Assembly (NCBI RefSeq): GCF_001592745.1
Contig: NZ_LUKD01000008.1
Location: 195,833-259,832 of the forward strand
DNA: 64,000 nucleotides
Direction of reading: 5' to 3'
DNA from: Bdellovibrio bacteriovorus
GTDB taxonomy: Bacteria; Bdellovibrionota; Bdellovibrionia; Bdellovibrionales; Bdellovibrionaceae
Below the pieces are notes generated by a model, which did not search any database, was not told where the DNA came from, and saw only the letters and a program-made list of their open reading frames with translations. Below, piece by piece: positions 16,920-25,049 of this stretch (position 1 is the first letter of the stretch; each line of letters begins with the position of its first letter). The position numbers and the translations under genes are program-made.

Positions 16920-18425
16920 ATGAAATCAGCAAAGGTCACGCAATACTATGGGACTCTGTTTTGGCTAGCACTGCTGCTTTTGACAGTTGTCACACGATTT
17001 TATGACTTAGATAACAAGCCCATTCACTTTGATGAAAGCATTAATGGCTGGTTCGTGATCCAAATGAAGTCTTGGGGTTACTACAAGTATGACCCTAATA
17101 ACTATCACGGACCTTTACTTTTCTATCTGATTCAGGTCTTCGAGTATCTTTGGGGGAAAAGTCTTGAAACACTGCGCGCTGTACCTGCAGTCTTCAGTGT
17201 CTTTAGTATCATGTTGTTTGCCTTTCCGGTTTTACAAAATCGTTTTGTCCTGACAGCGACCTCTCTATTTCTTTTACTTAGTCCGGCGTTTTTATTTTTT
17301 GGACGTTCAGGAATTCACGAATCGCCCTTTGTGTTCTTTCAGTTGTTGTTTGCCATGGGATTTTTGCGCTGGTTTGAAAAGCCAGATGGCAAAGCATGGG
17401 CCCTGGTGTTAACCGGTGTTGTCGGCATGATGACGTTGAAAGAGACATTTACAATCACAGGTTTTTGCTGGCTTCTGGGTCTTCTTGCTCTGGGCCCCAA
17501 AAATTTTCAACAGATATTTTCGTGGACCCAGTTAAAGCAAACATGGTCTAAGAAGACAACAGTTCTTGCCTTTGTGCTTTTGATCCTTTTCGTGCAATTG
17601 TTTACGGGTTTTTTCCAAAACATGGCCGGCCTTGCGGATTTTGTGAAAGCGATTGTGCCATGGTTGAAAACGGGCGTGCATGGAAAGGGACATGAAAAGG
17701 AATTTCTATATTGGGTGAAAGTCATGTGGCAGGCCGAACCGCTGGCGTTGTTGGGCGTGCTTCTTTCTTTTGCCGGGATGTTTTCAAAACAAAAAAGTCT
17801 TCGTGTCCTGAGTGTGTTTTCGTTGTCGCAGCTTTTGATTTACTCTTTAATTCCGTACAAAACGGTTTGGTGTATTCTGTCCTTGGTGTGGGTTTTTTAT
17901 CTAGTGCTGGCTTTTTATCTCCAACTGTTTTTTACCAATGTGAAGATGAGGGCCGTGTCTTTAGCGGTCGTGACAGCGTTGTCTTTCTTGAATGCGCGAA
18001 GTCTTTACGCTTCTTCTTACGCGGATCCCTTGGATTTTGATCATCCGTATATTTACGTGAATTCCACCTATGATCTTGAGAATCTGCAAAGATTTATTTT
18101 GGAAGAAGCTCGTAAGCGTCCCGAACTATTTTTGCAGCCCGTCCAAATCGGCATGAAAGAGCAGTGGCCGTGGCCTTGGATTTTGCGTTCGTTTCAGAAT
18201 TTAGATTATAATTTGTGTGAAAAAAATCTGATTGAAGACGCGTCCGTTTACTTCTGTGATCCTACGGAGTCTTTGGATGTGGATCGGGTCTTGAATGAGC
18301 CATATTGGAAATTGCAGATCGTGCTTCGACAGTCGAGAGAGCCTTCAATCGTATACTTGAAACAATCTGTCTTCCCGAAGATTCCGTTTCAAAATAATGT
18401 CGACGTTGTCGGGGGTGAGGAGTGA
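16920..18425 (+). CDS. Agl23-like GT-C glycosyltransferase/flippase-associated membrane protein
   Basis: 501 residues, with about ten or more hydrophobic helices. The first loop has the family pattern KPIHFDESINGWFVIQMKSW...YKYDPNNYHGPLLFYL, matching the acidic DE and YHGP motifs of the TIGR03663 'flippase activity-associated Agl23' group related to GT39/OST-like GT-C enzymes. A soluble C-terminal part (about 385-501) carries the acceptor-side domain. It probably uses a polyprenyl-linked sugar in the inner membrane. The stop overlaps the region of the next start, so it is transcribed with the lytic transglycosylase gene. The acceptor (lipid A, peptidoglycan or protein) is unknown. Confidence 0.78.
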   Translation: MKSAKVTQYYGTLFWLALLLLTVVTRFYDLDNKPIHFDESINGWFVIQMKSWGYYKYDPNNYHGPLLFYLIQVFEYLWGKSLETLRAVPAVFSVFSIMLFAFPVLQNRFVLTATSLFLLLSPAFLFFGRSGIHESPFVFFQLLFAMGFLRWFEKPDGKAWALVLTGVVGMMTLKETFTITGFCWLLGLLALGPKNFQQIFSWTQLKQTWSKKTTVLAFVLLILFVQLFTGFFQNMAGLADFVKAIVPWLKTGVHGKGHEKEFLYWVKVMWQAEPLALLGVLLSFAGMFSKQKSLRVLSVFSLSQLLIYSLIPYKTVWCILSLVWVFYLVLAFYLQLFFTNVKMRAVSLAVVTALSFLNARSLYASSYADPLDFDHPYIYVNSTYDLENLQRFILEEARKRPELFLQPVQIGMKEQWPWPWILRSFQNLDYNLCEKNLIEDASVYFCDPTESLDVDRVLNEPYWKLQIVLRQSREPSIVYLKQSVFPKIPFQNNVDVVGGEE

Positions 18426-18427
18426 GT

Positions 18428-20647
18428 ATGAAAAAAGCGACTTTCTTAAGTGTCCTTCTTTGCAGCAGTTCTGTTTTAGCGCAGGTGCAAAAAGTCGATG
18501 TTCTAAAGGATCTCAGCGCCAAAAAAAGTGTGGACCTGTATCAATCCTCTGATAGGAAGCAAAAACTTTCTCCATTATCACAATTGAAAGATTATGAAAT
18601 TCATTTGAAATGGTCTGAATGTTCAAGGCTGGCGCCCTCGGTTTTTTCCGCCCAAAAAGAATTGCGCGGGTGGGTGGCGCAAAGCTGGTTGCATTGTTTG
18701 ACTCAAGAACAGAAAAAGAAACCGAATTTCGCGACAGTCGAAAAAGCTTTAACTGCTATGTCTGCGCATAAGAATCTTTTTCAAGAGGGCCCCTGGGCCG
18801 ATCAAGTGGCGGAAAATTGGGTGAGTCTGCGTCTTTCCTATCTTACGGATCAAGTGGAAAAGAAAAATCAAAAGGCGGGTCCGCAGCTAGAAGATCTTCT
18901 AGGAGGCGGGCTTAAACTCAATAAAGAACAAAAATCCCTGATCTTTCAATTGTTGGCCGACCTGGCGATGTTGAAAGTGAATTACACCGAAGCCCAGTTT
19001 TTATATGAAGAGGCGCAAGACCAGAAGGATTCCAAATACCTTCAAGAGAAAATCGAATTCTTATTAAAGGCCAAAGGGGATCTAACAGAAAAGGCACCGA
19101 CGCTGGCTGGCAGCGAAGTGCTGACGGAAGAAGTAAAAATTGAAGAGCGTTTGCGCCAATCACTCAAACAGAATGATTCGATTTCCGCTTTAAAAGATGC
19201 CGTGCTCATTCTTAATCAGTATCCAGGCAGTCGTTCGGCGAAAAGACTGAAAGACAAGCCTTTGGAGATCTATAACTCTCTTTCTGAAAAGCTCGCGAAG
19301 ATCAAGGCGCTAGATGAAATGGAAGAGGCCGACGGAACGCGATTGATTGAATGGGCGCAGTTCCTACACCGTCGTGGCGATTTCAGCGGCTCTATGTCGC
19401 TTGCGCAAAAAGCCTTGCAGAAAAATCCTGGGGCCACTCAGTCTACAAGCGCTCTTTGGATTGTCGGAAGATCCGCCCATTTCTTGGGACAGTATGATCG
19501 CGCCCTTGAAACTTATAATTCCTTGATGTCTTACCACAATGGATCTGATGAAGCTGCCGAAGCCATGTTCCGGTCTGCGTTGATTCATTTCCGTCGCAAA
19601 GATTATTCTTCAGCCAGCGCTCTTTTAGAGAAACTTCTTTTACAAAATCGCGATCGTTACGATCTGAATGCGCAACACTGGTTGGTGCGCAGCCTTCAGG
19701 AAACAAATCCAGAACGGGCAAAGCAAGCCGCGGCTGAGCTTATCGAAAAATATCCTTTTTCATACTATGGCCTTCGTTTGAAAGCGGAGGCGCAAAATGG
19801 AAAGCTCACTTGGCCTGAGTTCAAGGACAAAGCTCCGAAGTTGCAAAGTGAGTTATTCTTGGCGGGTCCACAAAGAAAAATGTGGCAGCGGTTTAAAACT
19901 CTTTCCGATGCCGGATGGTTGATTGAAGCGCAAACCGAGTTGGAAGGTTTACCGTTTATCAAAGATCCCACTCTTAAAATGGCGTTGGCAGAAAAGCTCT
20001 CGGAGCGACGGCAGTACATGACAGCGATTCGCTTCGTCGGCTCCGCGATGGATGCAGATCCTAGATTGCGTCGCGAGCAATTTGTGAAGCTGGGGTATCC
20101 GCAAGTGTATGCATCCCTGTATCAAGCTGAAGCAGAACGCTATGGTATCCACATCAATTTGTTGCGCAGTCTGACTCGCCAAGAGAGTGCTTTTAATCTT
20201 CAAGCGGTATCAACATCGAACGCTCTGGGGTTGATGCAGATGATTCCACCGACGGCTCAGGAAGTTTCAAAAAAACTCGGGATGAAAGTCGAGCTTCCAG
20301 AGGATATGTTCCGCCCCGAAGTGAATATACCGATGGGATCTTTCTATATTTCCCAGATGTTGGACCAGTTTGAGAGAAACGTGCCCTTCGCCTTAGCTGC
20401 GTATAATGCGGGACCCCACCGTTTGAAGACGTGGATGGAGGGCCGCACAGAGATCACGGAGCTTGTTTCTCAGAGTGCAGGCAGTGTTCGTGACGAGATT
20501 TGGTTTGATGAGCTTCCCTGGACGGAAACAAGCTTCTACGTGAAAGCCATTCTGCGTAATATTTTGCTCTATAGTCTCGTCGAGGACGGCAGTTTCACTC
20601 TGAAACCAGTACTATGGCAGGATATGCTGAATAAAAAGGCAAAATAA
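18428..20647 (+). CDS. Soluble lytic murein transglycosylase (Slt70-like)
   Basis: 739 residues. Cleaves the MurNAc-GlcNAc bond to give 1,6-anhydro ends in the periplasm. The ATG at 18428 follows GGTGAGGAG and begins a signal peptide (KKATFLSVLLCSSSVLAQ). A long alpha-helical superhelix with TPR-like units (for example about 350-430, SGSMSLAQKALQKNP, YDRALETYNSL) precedes the C-terminal SLT domain. Catalytic Glu586 is in LTRQESAFN, followed by NALGLMQMIPPTA and FALAAYNAGPHR. Two residues separate it from the upstream GT-C stop. A second transglycosylase lies 71 bp downstream. In a predatory bacterium these could remodel host or self wall (inference). Confidence 0.92.
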   Translation: MKKATFLSVLLCSSSVLAQVQKVDVLKDLSAKKSVDLYQSSDRKQKLSPLSQLKDYEIHLKWSECSRLAPSVFSAQKELRGWVAQSWLHCLTQEQKKKPNFATVEKALTAMSAHKNLFQEGPWADQVAENWVSLRLSYLTDQVEKKNQKAGPQLEDLLGGGLKLNKEQKSLIFQLLADLAMLKVNYTEAQFLYEEAQDQKDSKYLQEKIEFLLKAKGDLTEKAPTLAGSEVLTEEVKIEERLRQSLKQNDSISALKDAVLILNQYPGSRSAKRLKDKPLEIYNSLSEKLAKIKALDEMEEADGTRLIEWAQFLHRRGDFSGSMSLAQKALQKNPGATQSTSALWIVGRSAHFLGQYDRALETYNSLMSYHNGSDEAAEAMFRSALIHFRRKDYSSASALLEKLLLQNRDRYDLNAQHWLVRSLQETNPERAKQAAAELIEKYPFSYYGLRLKAEAQNGKLTWPEFKDKAPKLQSELFLAGPQRKMWQRFKTLSDAGWLIEAQTELEGLPFIKDPTLKMALAEKLSERRQYMTAIRFVGSAMDADPRLRREQFVKLGYPQVYASLYQAEAERYGIHINLLRSLTRQESAFNLQAVSTSNALGLMQMIPPTAQEVSKKLGMKVELPEDMFRPEVNIPMGSFYISQMLDQFERNVPFALAAYNAGPHRLKTWMEGRTEITELVSQSAGSVRDEIWFDELPWTETSFYVKAILRNILLYSLVEDGSFTLKPVLWQDMLNKKAK

Positions 20648-20718
20648 GGGAGATACTTTATTGAAAAAAGGCTCTGAGTTTTGTAGCCTGAAATCTGTGT
20701 GTCGATAGGAGAGGACTC

Positions 20719-22296
20719 ATGAGGAGACTTTTAACATTGAGTTTGGTTCTGGCCTTTGTGGCGGGATGTGCGCATAAGGGCAGCAACACTGGAAACGGTG
20801 GAGCCGCAGGAACCCAGTCTGGTGACGGTGAAATTAAAGATATCGGTTCATTCCGTCTATCAGATCCCGAAGGCCCTAAAGTGGTCGACCAAGAATTGGA
20901 ATCCATCCCAACGGAAGTCAATCCGCTGGTTGAAAAATGGATTGCTTACTTCCAGGGACGTGGACGTCCTCACATGGAAAGATATTTAGCCCGTTCTACT
21001 CGCTACGAAAAACTCATGAAAAAAGTTTTGCGCGATAACGGTCTTCCTGAAGATCTTTTCTATATCGCTTTGATCGAATCCGGTTTTAGTTCCAAAGCCA
21101 CTTCTCATGCTTCTGCTGTTGGTTACTGGCAGTTCATTCGTGGAACAGGGAAGCGCTACGGTCTTGATATCAACGCGTTTGTTGATGAAAGACGTGACCC
21201 TGTCTTCGCCACTCAAGCGGCGGCAGAATACTTCAAAGGTCTTTATAGTGTATTCGGTTCTTGGTACTTGGCGATGGCTTCGTACAACGTCGGTGAAAAC
21301 CGCGTAAAACGTGAAGTGATGAATCACTACACACGTGACTTCTGGGAACTGGCTCGCAAAAAAAGACTTCCTAAAGAAACAATCAACTATGTTCCAAAAT
21401 TCATCGCCGCGAAGTTGATCGCAAAAGAGCCAGATAAATATGGTTTCGGCGAGATCGATTATCTTCCACCTATCGAGTTTGATCACATCACAGTGAATAA
21501 ACCTATCAACCTTCGAGCGATGGCTGATAAGTTGAACCTGAACTACGAAGACTTTAAAGCTTTGAATCCAAAGTATAAAGGTGAAGTGGCTCCGGTAAAA
21601 GGATCTGAACTTGTTCTTCGTATTCCTCCTGGAACTTCCGAGCAAGCCTTGATTGCTGCAAATGAAAGCGTTGTTTCTAGCGTGCAGTTCGTTGCGGATT
21701 CTGGTGATACCCAAGTTTACCGTATCCGTCGGGGAGATACTTTGAGCACGGTGGCTCGTCGTTACCGTACGACAGTGGCTTATCTTCGTGATTTGAATGA
21801 TCTTCCTCGTCGTAAACCATTGCGCGTCGGTATGAGAATCCAAGTTCCAGACCGTACGCCACTGAGAGAGCGTTCAACTTCAACGATGTTGGCGAAAAAA
21901 TCTAAAACAGAAACTCGCAGTGTGAGTGTAAGTACCGATGGACGTTATTACATCGTTCAGCAAGGGGACTCTTTGTTCACGATTGCGCGTAAATACTCAA
22001 CAAGCGTGTCTGAACTTCAGCGTTTAAATCAAATCAAACGCGGTCGTACTTTGAAGGTCGGCATGAAGTTGCGTGTGCCGACTCCTGACAGCTCTTCGGC
22101 TCGTGAAACAACGAAGTCGGTTGCAAAAGCGAAGTCAAAAGTTCACGTTGTTAGAAGAGGCGAAAACCTAGTGGGTATCGCGGAACGCTACAATGTTTCT
22201 ATGACCGATATTAAAGAAAAAAATAAAATCCGCAATCCATCGTCTTTGATGGTGGGTGCAAGAATTCTGATTCCGGTAGCGGAAGCAAATCAATAA
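20719..22296 (+). CDS. mltD: MltD-type lipoprotein lytic transglycosylase with three LysM domains
   Basis: 525 residues. Lipoprotein signal with lipobox VAGC (Cys17). SLT domain at about 100-260 with catalytic Glu120 in YIALIESGFSS, then SAVGYWQFIRGTGKRYGL and MASYNVGENRVKR. Three LysM peptidoglycan-binding repeats follow, beginning YRIRRGDTLSTVARRY, YIVQQGDSLFTIARKY and HVVRRGENLVGIAERY, each ending near an (I/L)xVP or ILIP strand; a fourth, weaker one (about 270-305, NKPINLRAMADKLNLNYEDF) may precede them. The ATG follows TAGGAGAGG. Likely anchored to the outer membrane, acting on the wall beneath it. Confidence 0.94.
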   Translation: MRRLLTLSLVLAFVAGCAHKGSNTGNGGAAGTQSGDGEIKDIGSFRLSDPEGPKVVDQELESIPTEVNPLVEKWIAYFQGRGRPHMERYLARSTRYEKLMKKVLRDNGLPEDLFYIALIESGFSSKATSHASAVGYWQFIRGTGKRYGLDINAFVDERRDPVFATQAAAEYFKGLYSVFGSWYLAMASYNVGENRVKREVMNHYTRDFWELARKKRLPKETINYVPKFIAAKLIAKEPDKYGFGEIDYLPPIEFDHITVNKPINLRAMADKLNLNYEDFKALNPKYKGEVAPVKGSELVLRIPPGTSEQALIAANESVVSSVQFVADSGDTQVYRIRRGDTLSTVARRYRTTVAYLRDLNDLPRRKPLRVGMRIQVPDRTPLRERSTSTMLAKKSKTETRSVSVSTDGRYYIVQQGDSLFTIARKYSTSVSELQRLNQIKRGRTLKVGMKLRVPTPDSSSARETTKSVAKAKSKVHVVRRGENLVGIAERYNVSMTDIKEKNKIRNPSSLMVGARILIPVAEANQ

Positions 22297-22317
22297 AATT
22301 GAAAAGCAGAATAAAGC

Positions 22318-22347
22318 AAAAAAGGCGATCTTAAGATCGCCTTTTTT
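22318..22347. terminator. Bidirectional terminator, perfect 30-bp palindrome
   Basis: Perfect 15+15 inverted repeat with arms AAAAAAGGCGATCTT and AAGATCGCCTTTTTT. It serves mltD on the plus strand and the convergent gene whose stop codon (22346-22348) lies inside its edge. Confidence 0.9.
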
Positions 22348-23449
22348 ATTTCTGATATTCGAAAGTCAGATGCGTGATCGCCTCTTTGATCTTACGAATA
22401 GAGATATTTTGATCAGGCGTCGCCGTTCCCTGAATAATGGACTGGTGACGGCCCTGGTAAAGGTAATACAGATAGTCTTGCAAAGTCTCTTCGCGGATGC
22501 CCTCATGTTGAGGAGCCCGATTGCGAAGTTCTTTTAGTAGCTCAGCTGCAAAAGCCAAAGTCGCGACGGCGGCGTTTTCTGGGTATTTCAGAGTGGACTT
22601 TGTTAATCGATACTTTTCTTCAACAGAGTCTGGAATGTCCTTAATCTGAGTGGGACCGCGGCTGTTTTCATCCGTATCAAGCCCATTTCCTTTAGCGATA
22701 GAGACGACAACAGGAATCGACTGTTTCAGGCGATACTTCATGCTTTTCCCATAATCAGTCTCTGGGGAAAGAACGCCAAAAGCAAACTCTGCCAACATGT
22801 TGTACTCATCATCTTCCAGTTTTAGAAGCTCCATCAGTGCTTCTTTTTCTTTCTCTAAAGTTTCTACGTACGTGCGTTTGAAAGTGTCGTTGTCATCGAC
22901 GCTGAAGCGAACTTTCACACTTTGTTCGTTGAAAGGGGAGTAGTTAAAACTAGGGCGGTTGCGCAAGACGCGAGCAGCGTTGAAAGTCAGAACGTGATTG
23001 CGAATGCGGAACTTGTGATCTTCTGACACAGGTAAAACGTAAACGAATGTGCCTTCAGGGATTTGCAAAGAGCCTTGAAACACACTGCGAACTTGCGCAT
23101 CTTTTTGCGCTTTCAAAAAATGAGTTCCTGCGCGTTGGCCGGCGTGAACGTAAATTCCTGCGCCACCTTGATCCAACTCATCGCCGTTTTTAACTTTGAT
23201 TTGGGATGATGAAATCACGTTACCTTGGGCAGAAAAGTACGTGGCAAGTTGTTTGGTCTTATTCACCACAACGTAAGGAGCATGGTGAAACTTTTCGTGC
23301 GCCAGACGAATGACGGTTTGATTATCCTGAGAATTGATCTTGTTTCGTTCTTCAAAGTAAGACCGAAAGCTTTCCGCATGGGCCGAGAAGGCCATGGCGA
23401 AAGTGAGGACTAAAAAAGCGGGAAGGGGTAAAAACGCGGTTTTCATCAT
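22346..23449 (-). CDS. Exported protein of unknown function, possible lysozyme-fold domain
   Basis: 367 residues with a signal peptide (LPAFLVLTFAMAFSAHAES). Two regions stand out. Residues about 50-170 look all-beta (APYVVVNKTKQLATYFSAQG, AGIYVHAGQRAGTHFLKAQ) and loosely recall L,D-transpeptidase or SH3-like folds, but no YkuD HxxN-ShGC motif is present. Residues about 215-340 have FAFGVLSPETDYG followed by SIAKGNGLDTDENSRGPTQIKDIPD and AAVATLAFAAELLKELRNR; the order Glu, then S-RG-TQI-xxxP, then a helical repeat resembles the SLT/lysozyme fold (compare SxALGLMQIMP). Sequence is too diverged to claim activity. It lies tail-to-tail with a true transglycosylase gene. Confidence 0.6.
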   Translation of the reverse strand: MMKTAFLPLPAFLVLTFAMAFSAHAESFRSYFEERNKINSQDNQTVIRLAHEKFHHAPYVVVNKTKQLATYFSAQGNVISSSQIKVKNGDELDQGGAGIYVHAGQRAGTHFLKAQKDAQVRSVFQGSLQIPEGTFVYVLPVSEDHKFRIRNHVLTFNAARVLRNRPSFNYSPFNEQSVKVRFSVDDNDTFKRTYVETLEKEKEALMELLKLEDDEYNMLAEFAFGVLSPETDYGKSMKYRLKQSIPVVVSIAKGNGLDTDENSRGPTQIKDIPDSVEEKYRLTKSTLKYPENAAVATLAFAAELLKELRNRAPQHEGIREETLQDYLYYLYQGRHQSIIQGTATPDQNISIRKIKEAITHLTFEYQK

Positions 23450-23646
23450 GTCTCAAATCCGTGCAAATATGCGACCTTCCAAGGCTTAATGTATTGATTG
23501 TCATAGGGAAAACCTGACGGGGAATTTGTCAGTATGACGATTCTGGGCACTGATATTTCCGCCTCTGAAATACGCATTTCCCCTCTTACGACTAGATCTT
23601 CAAACCCGAGTGCAAAGCCTTCGGCAGATTGCATAGCCTTAAAAGC

Positions 23647-24384
23647 ATGAAAAAATGGGGCTTCGTATTCGCATCTGCTGTTCTTGTTCTGACAACTCAA
23701 AATTCTGTCGCCGCCGATTGGCAAGAGACGAATATTCAGTTTCTGCACTGGGATTCTTATAAAACTCCGACTGGAAAAGAACTTTCTCAAAGCGTGATCA
23801 CGTTAGAACACGCAAGCAGTTGGACCTATGGAAGCAATTTCTTTTTCATCGACATTTCAAATCCGGATACGGAAGATGAAACCAGTTTTTACGGCGAGAT
23901 TTCGCCGGGATTTAGTTTAAAAAAGATGGGGTTATTAGAGCTCAGTGAAGAGAGTGGACCTTCTGACGTTCTTTTGCAGCTTAACTACGAGTTCCCTCAA
24001 GGACCGGCGAAAAGAGCCGCGCTCGCGGGCGTGAATTTCGTGTGGAAAAATCTTGGTTTTGATTTTCTTTCAACCCAATTTCTATTTCGCGACACCTTGG
24101 GGTTGGACGGTCATACGGGCCAACTTACACTGGCGTGGTTGAAACGCTTTGGCAGCGAAGCATGGCCTTTGGAATTTAGTGGTTTTATCGACTGGGCGGG
24201 GGCCGAGGCCACCTCTCACGAAAATATTCACACGCAGCCGAATCTGCTTTTAGATTTCTCTCGCAAAACAGCACGCAAGGTTCCTTTAAAGCTCGGCATT
24301 GAATGGAAGTACTGGAAAAACAAATACGGTATCGACGGCCTTGAAGAAAGCGTTCCTCAGGCAAAGCTCGTCTGGATTTTTTAA
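23647..24384 (+). CDS. Tsx/OmpK-like outer-membrane channel protein
   Basis: About 245 residues. ATG at 23647 begins a signal peptide (KKWGFVFASAVLVLTTQNSVAA); an in-frame TTG at 23629 is less likely. The mature protein starts DWQETNIQFLHWDSY and continues TLEHASSWTYGSNFFFIDISNPD and SFYGEISPGFSLKKMG, the pattern of Tsx-type nucleoside-channel/OmpK barrels. It ends in the strand KLVWIF with a C-terminal Phe. No intrinsic terminator is evident before the convergent riboswitch RNA. Nucleoside or small-molecule uptake is the likely role by family; substrate not deducible. Confidence 0.78.
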   Translation: MKKWGFVFASAVLVLTTQNSVAADWQETNIQFLHWDSYKTPTGKELSQSVITLEHASSWTYGSNFFFIDISNPDTEDETSFYGEISPGFSLKKMGLLELSEESGPSDVLLQLNYEFPQGPAKRAALAGVNFVWKNLGFDFLSTQFLFRDTLGLDGHTGQLTLAWLKRFGSEAWPLEFSGFIDWAGAEATSHENIHTQPNLLLDFSRKTARKVPLKLGIEWKYWKNKYGIDGLEESVPQAKLVWIF

Positions 24385-24430
24385 TTCGGAATTTTAAAGA
24401 AGAAAAAGTGAAGTCCCCAAAAACAAAAGT

Positions 24431-24464
24431 GCCTGCGAGGAATCTTCAGTGATAACTCACAGGC
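24431..24464 (-). terminator. Intrinsic terminator of the riboswitch RNA
   Basis: Minus-strand stem GCCTGTGAG / CTCGCAGGC (9 bp with one G-U) followed by ACTTTTGTTTTT. It is 74 nt downstream of the aptamer and could be the regulated expression platform or a constitutive end. Confidence 0.8.
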
Positions 24465-24508
24465 TAAGGGGAATGAAACCAATCCTTGTATGTATTGATA
24501 CCTTCCAT
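24464..24508 (-). CDS. Possible 14-residue peptide between aptamer and terminator
   Basis: ATG at 24508 follows GAGGTG by 5 nt and encodes MEGINTYKDWFHSP, ending in TAG at the base of the terminator stem. It starts 31 nt after the aptamer's P1, where an expression platform is expected, and an AGGTGA-G-TCACCT hairpin sits between aptamer and ribosome-binding site. If real, c-di-GMP would control its translation. The case rests on position and ribosome-binding site alone. Confidence 0.35.
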   Translation of the reverse strand: MEGINTYKDWFHSP

Positions 24509-24538
24509 ATGCACACCTCTGATTCCTCAGGTGACTCA

Positions 24539-24624
24539 CCTTTGGCAGCTGGCTGGCGTGGACGAACCGACACCCCTCTAGCTTTGCGTCCCGCCGTTTC
24601 CGACGGTTTGCCTTGAGGCAAAGG
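24539..24624 (-). promoter_or_regulatory. Cyclic-di-GMP-I (GEMM-I) riboswitch aptamer
   Basis: Read on the minus strand: P1 strand CCTTTG (24624-24619), then AAGGCAAACC, a stem CCGTCG / CGGCGG closed by a GAAA tetraloop (24606-24591), the invariant GGGACGCAAAGC-type segment (24590-24581), a second stem region with a receptor-like AGCCAGCTGCC, and P1 return CAAAGG (24544-24539). This is the canonical two-stem GEMM-I layout. By alignment to the Vibrio Vc2 aptamer, the ligand-contacting G20 is G (plus-strand C at 24612) and C92 is C (24545), predicting c-di-GMP rather than the 3',3'-cGAMP preference of G20A variants. Confidence 0.93.
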
Positions 24625-24755
24625 AAGGATCTAAATCCTAACGAGTATAACCCTAGGAACCTCCTTATGAGTTATTCGATAGATCCAACCAGTTCATCGT
24701 TTTTTATAGAGGCCTGAACCCGGAACCTCTGCGTAGTAATCCTGGTGACGCCTCG

Positions 24756-24800
24756 TCACTTCGGTGGTTCATCATGATGATCGTGAATACGGTTTTTCAT
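24756..24800 (-). CDS. Possible 14-residue leader peptide upstream of the aptamer
   Basis: ATG at 24800 lies 5 nt after a near-perfect Shine-Dalgarno (TAAGGAGGA, 24814-24806) and encodes MKNRIHDHHDEPPK before TGA. The strength and spacing of the ribosome-binding site are far better than chance for an RNA considered non-coding. The stop is immediately followed by a GTGACG/CGTCAC hairpin. The His/Asp-rich middle could bind metal, but translation itself is unproven. Confidence 0.45.
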   Translation of the reverse strand: MKNRIHDHHDEPPK

Positions 24801-24879
24801 CTGTGTCCTCCTTAGCTGGCCCTAAAGCATTCACTTACTCAGAGGTAAGTCTCACGAGCCATCTGGTTTCAACTCTTTT

Positions 24880-24909
24880 AGGATAGCTCGACCAAAGTTT
24901 TATTTTCAA
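24880..24909 (-). promoter_or_regulatory. Candidate promoter for the riboswitch RNA
   Basis: Minus-strand TTGAAA (24909-24904) and TATCCT (24885-24880) separated by 18 bp; both boxes are four or five of six to the sigma-70 consensus. A start near 24873 is implied. Proposed by eye only. Confidence 0.4.
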
Positions 24910-25012
24910 GGGGACCACTTTCGATTCTCAAAATACGTCGAAATCTCGTTTCCGTCTGAGAAACAAGGTGTGATTCTGTTTTAGGATGAAACAAATTTAA
25001 GAAGAAAAAGAA

Positions 25013-25041
25013 GATGAAGAGGCTCGAAAAACCTCTTCATC
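25013..25041 (-). terminator. Intrinsic terminator after mrp
   Basis: Minus-strand stem GATGAAGAGG / CCTCTTCATC followed by TTCTTTTTCTTC, starting 8 bp after the mrp stop. Confidence 0.75.
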
Positions 25042-25049
25042 AGAAATTT

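Larger units (their letters stand above)
24420..24873 (-). ncRNA. Stand-alone c-di-GMP-I (GEMM-I) riboswitch RNA, merRNA-like
   Basis: Predicted transcript of about 450 nt with its own promoter (24880-24909) and intrinsic terminator (24431-24464), containing one GEMM-I aptamer (24539-24624). No conventional gene lies downstream on this strand: the next feature is the convergent Tsx-like gene. This matches the description of 'merRNA' in Bdellovibrio bacteriovorus, a massively expressed attack-phase RNA with a c-di-GMP riboswitch, thought to bind or buffer the second messenger. The 5' part holds strong local hairpins (GTGACG-AGG-CGTCAC near 24744-24758; AGAGG...CCTCT near 24708-24730) and two 14-codon ORFs. 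Ends are inferred from promoter and terminator, not mapped. Confidence 0.75.

Noticed and set aside
23500-23538. Nested inverted repeats (GTCATA/TATGAC and CTGAC/GTCAG) between divergent genes
   Set aside because: The arms do not form one symmetric hairpin and the stems are short; not strong enough to call an operator.
23446-23790. 114-codon minus-strand open frame overlapping the Tsx-like gene start
   Set aside because: Lies antisense to the signal peptide of the Tsx-like protein and upstream of another real minus-strand gene; no ribosome-binding site or recognisable features.
24650-24669. Second strong Shine-Dalgarno-like AAGGAGGT on the minus strand inside the riboswitch RNA
   Set aside because: No ATG, GTG or TTG at a usable distance downstream, so no ORF can be assigned. 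It may pair with CCTAGGAACCT-type sequence as structure.
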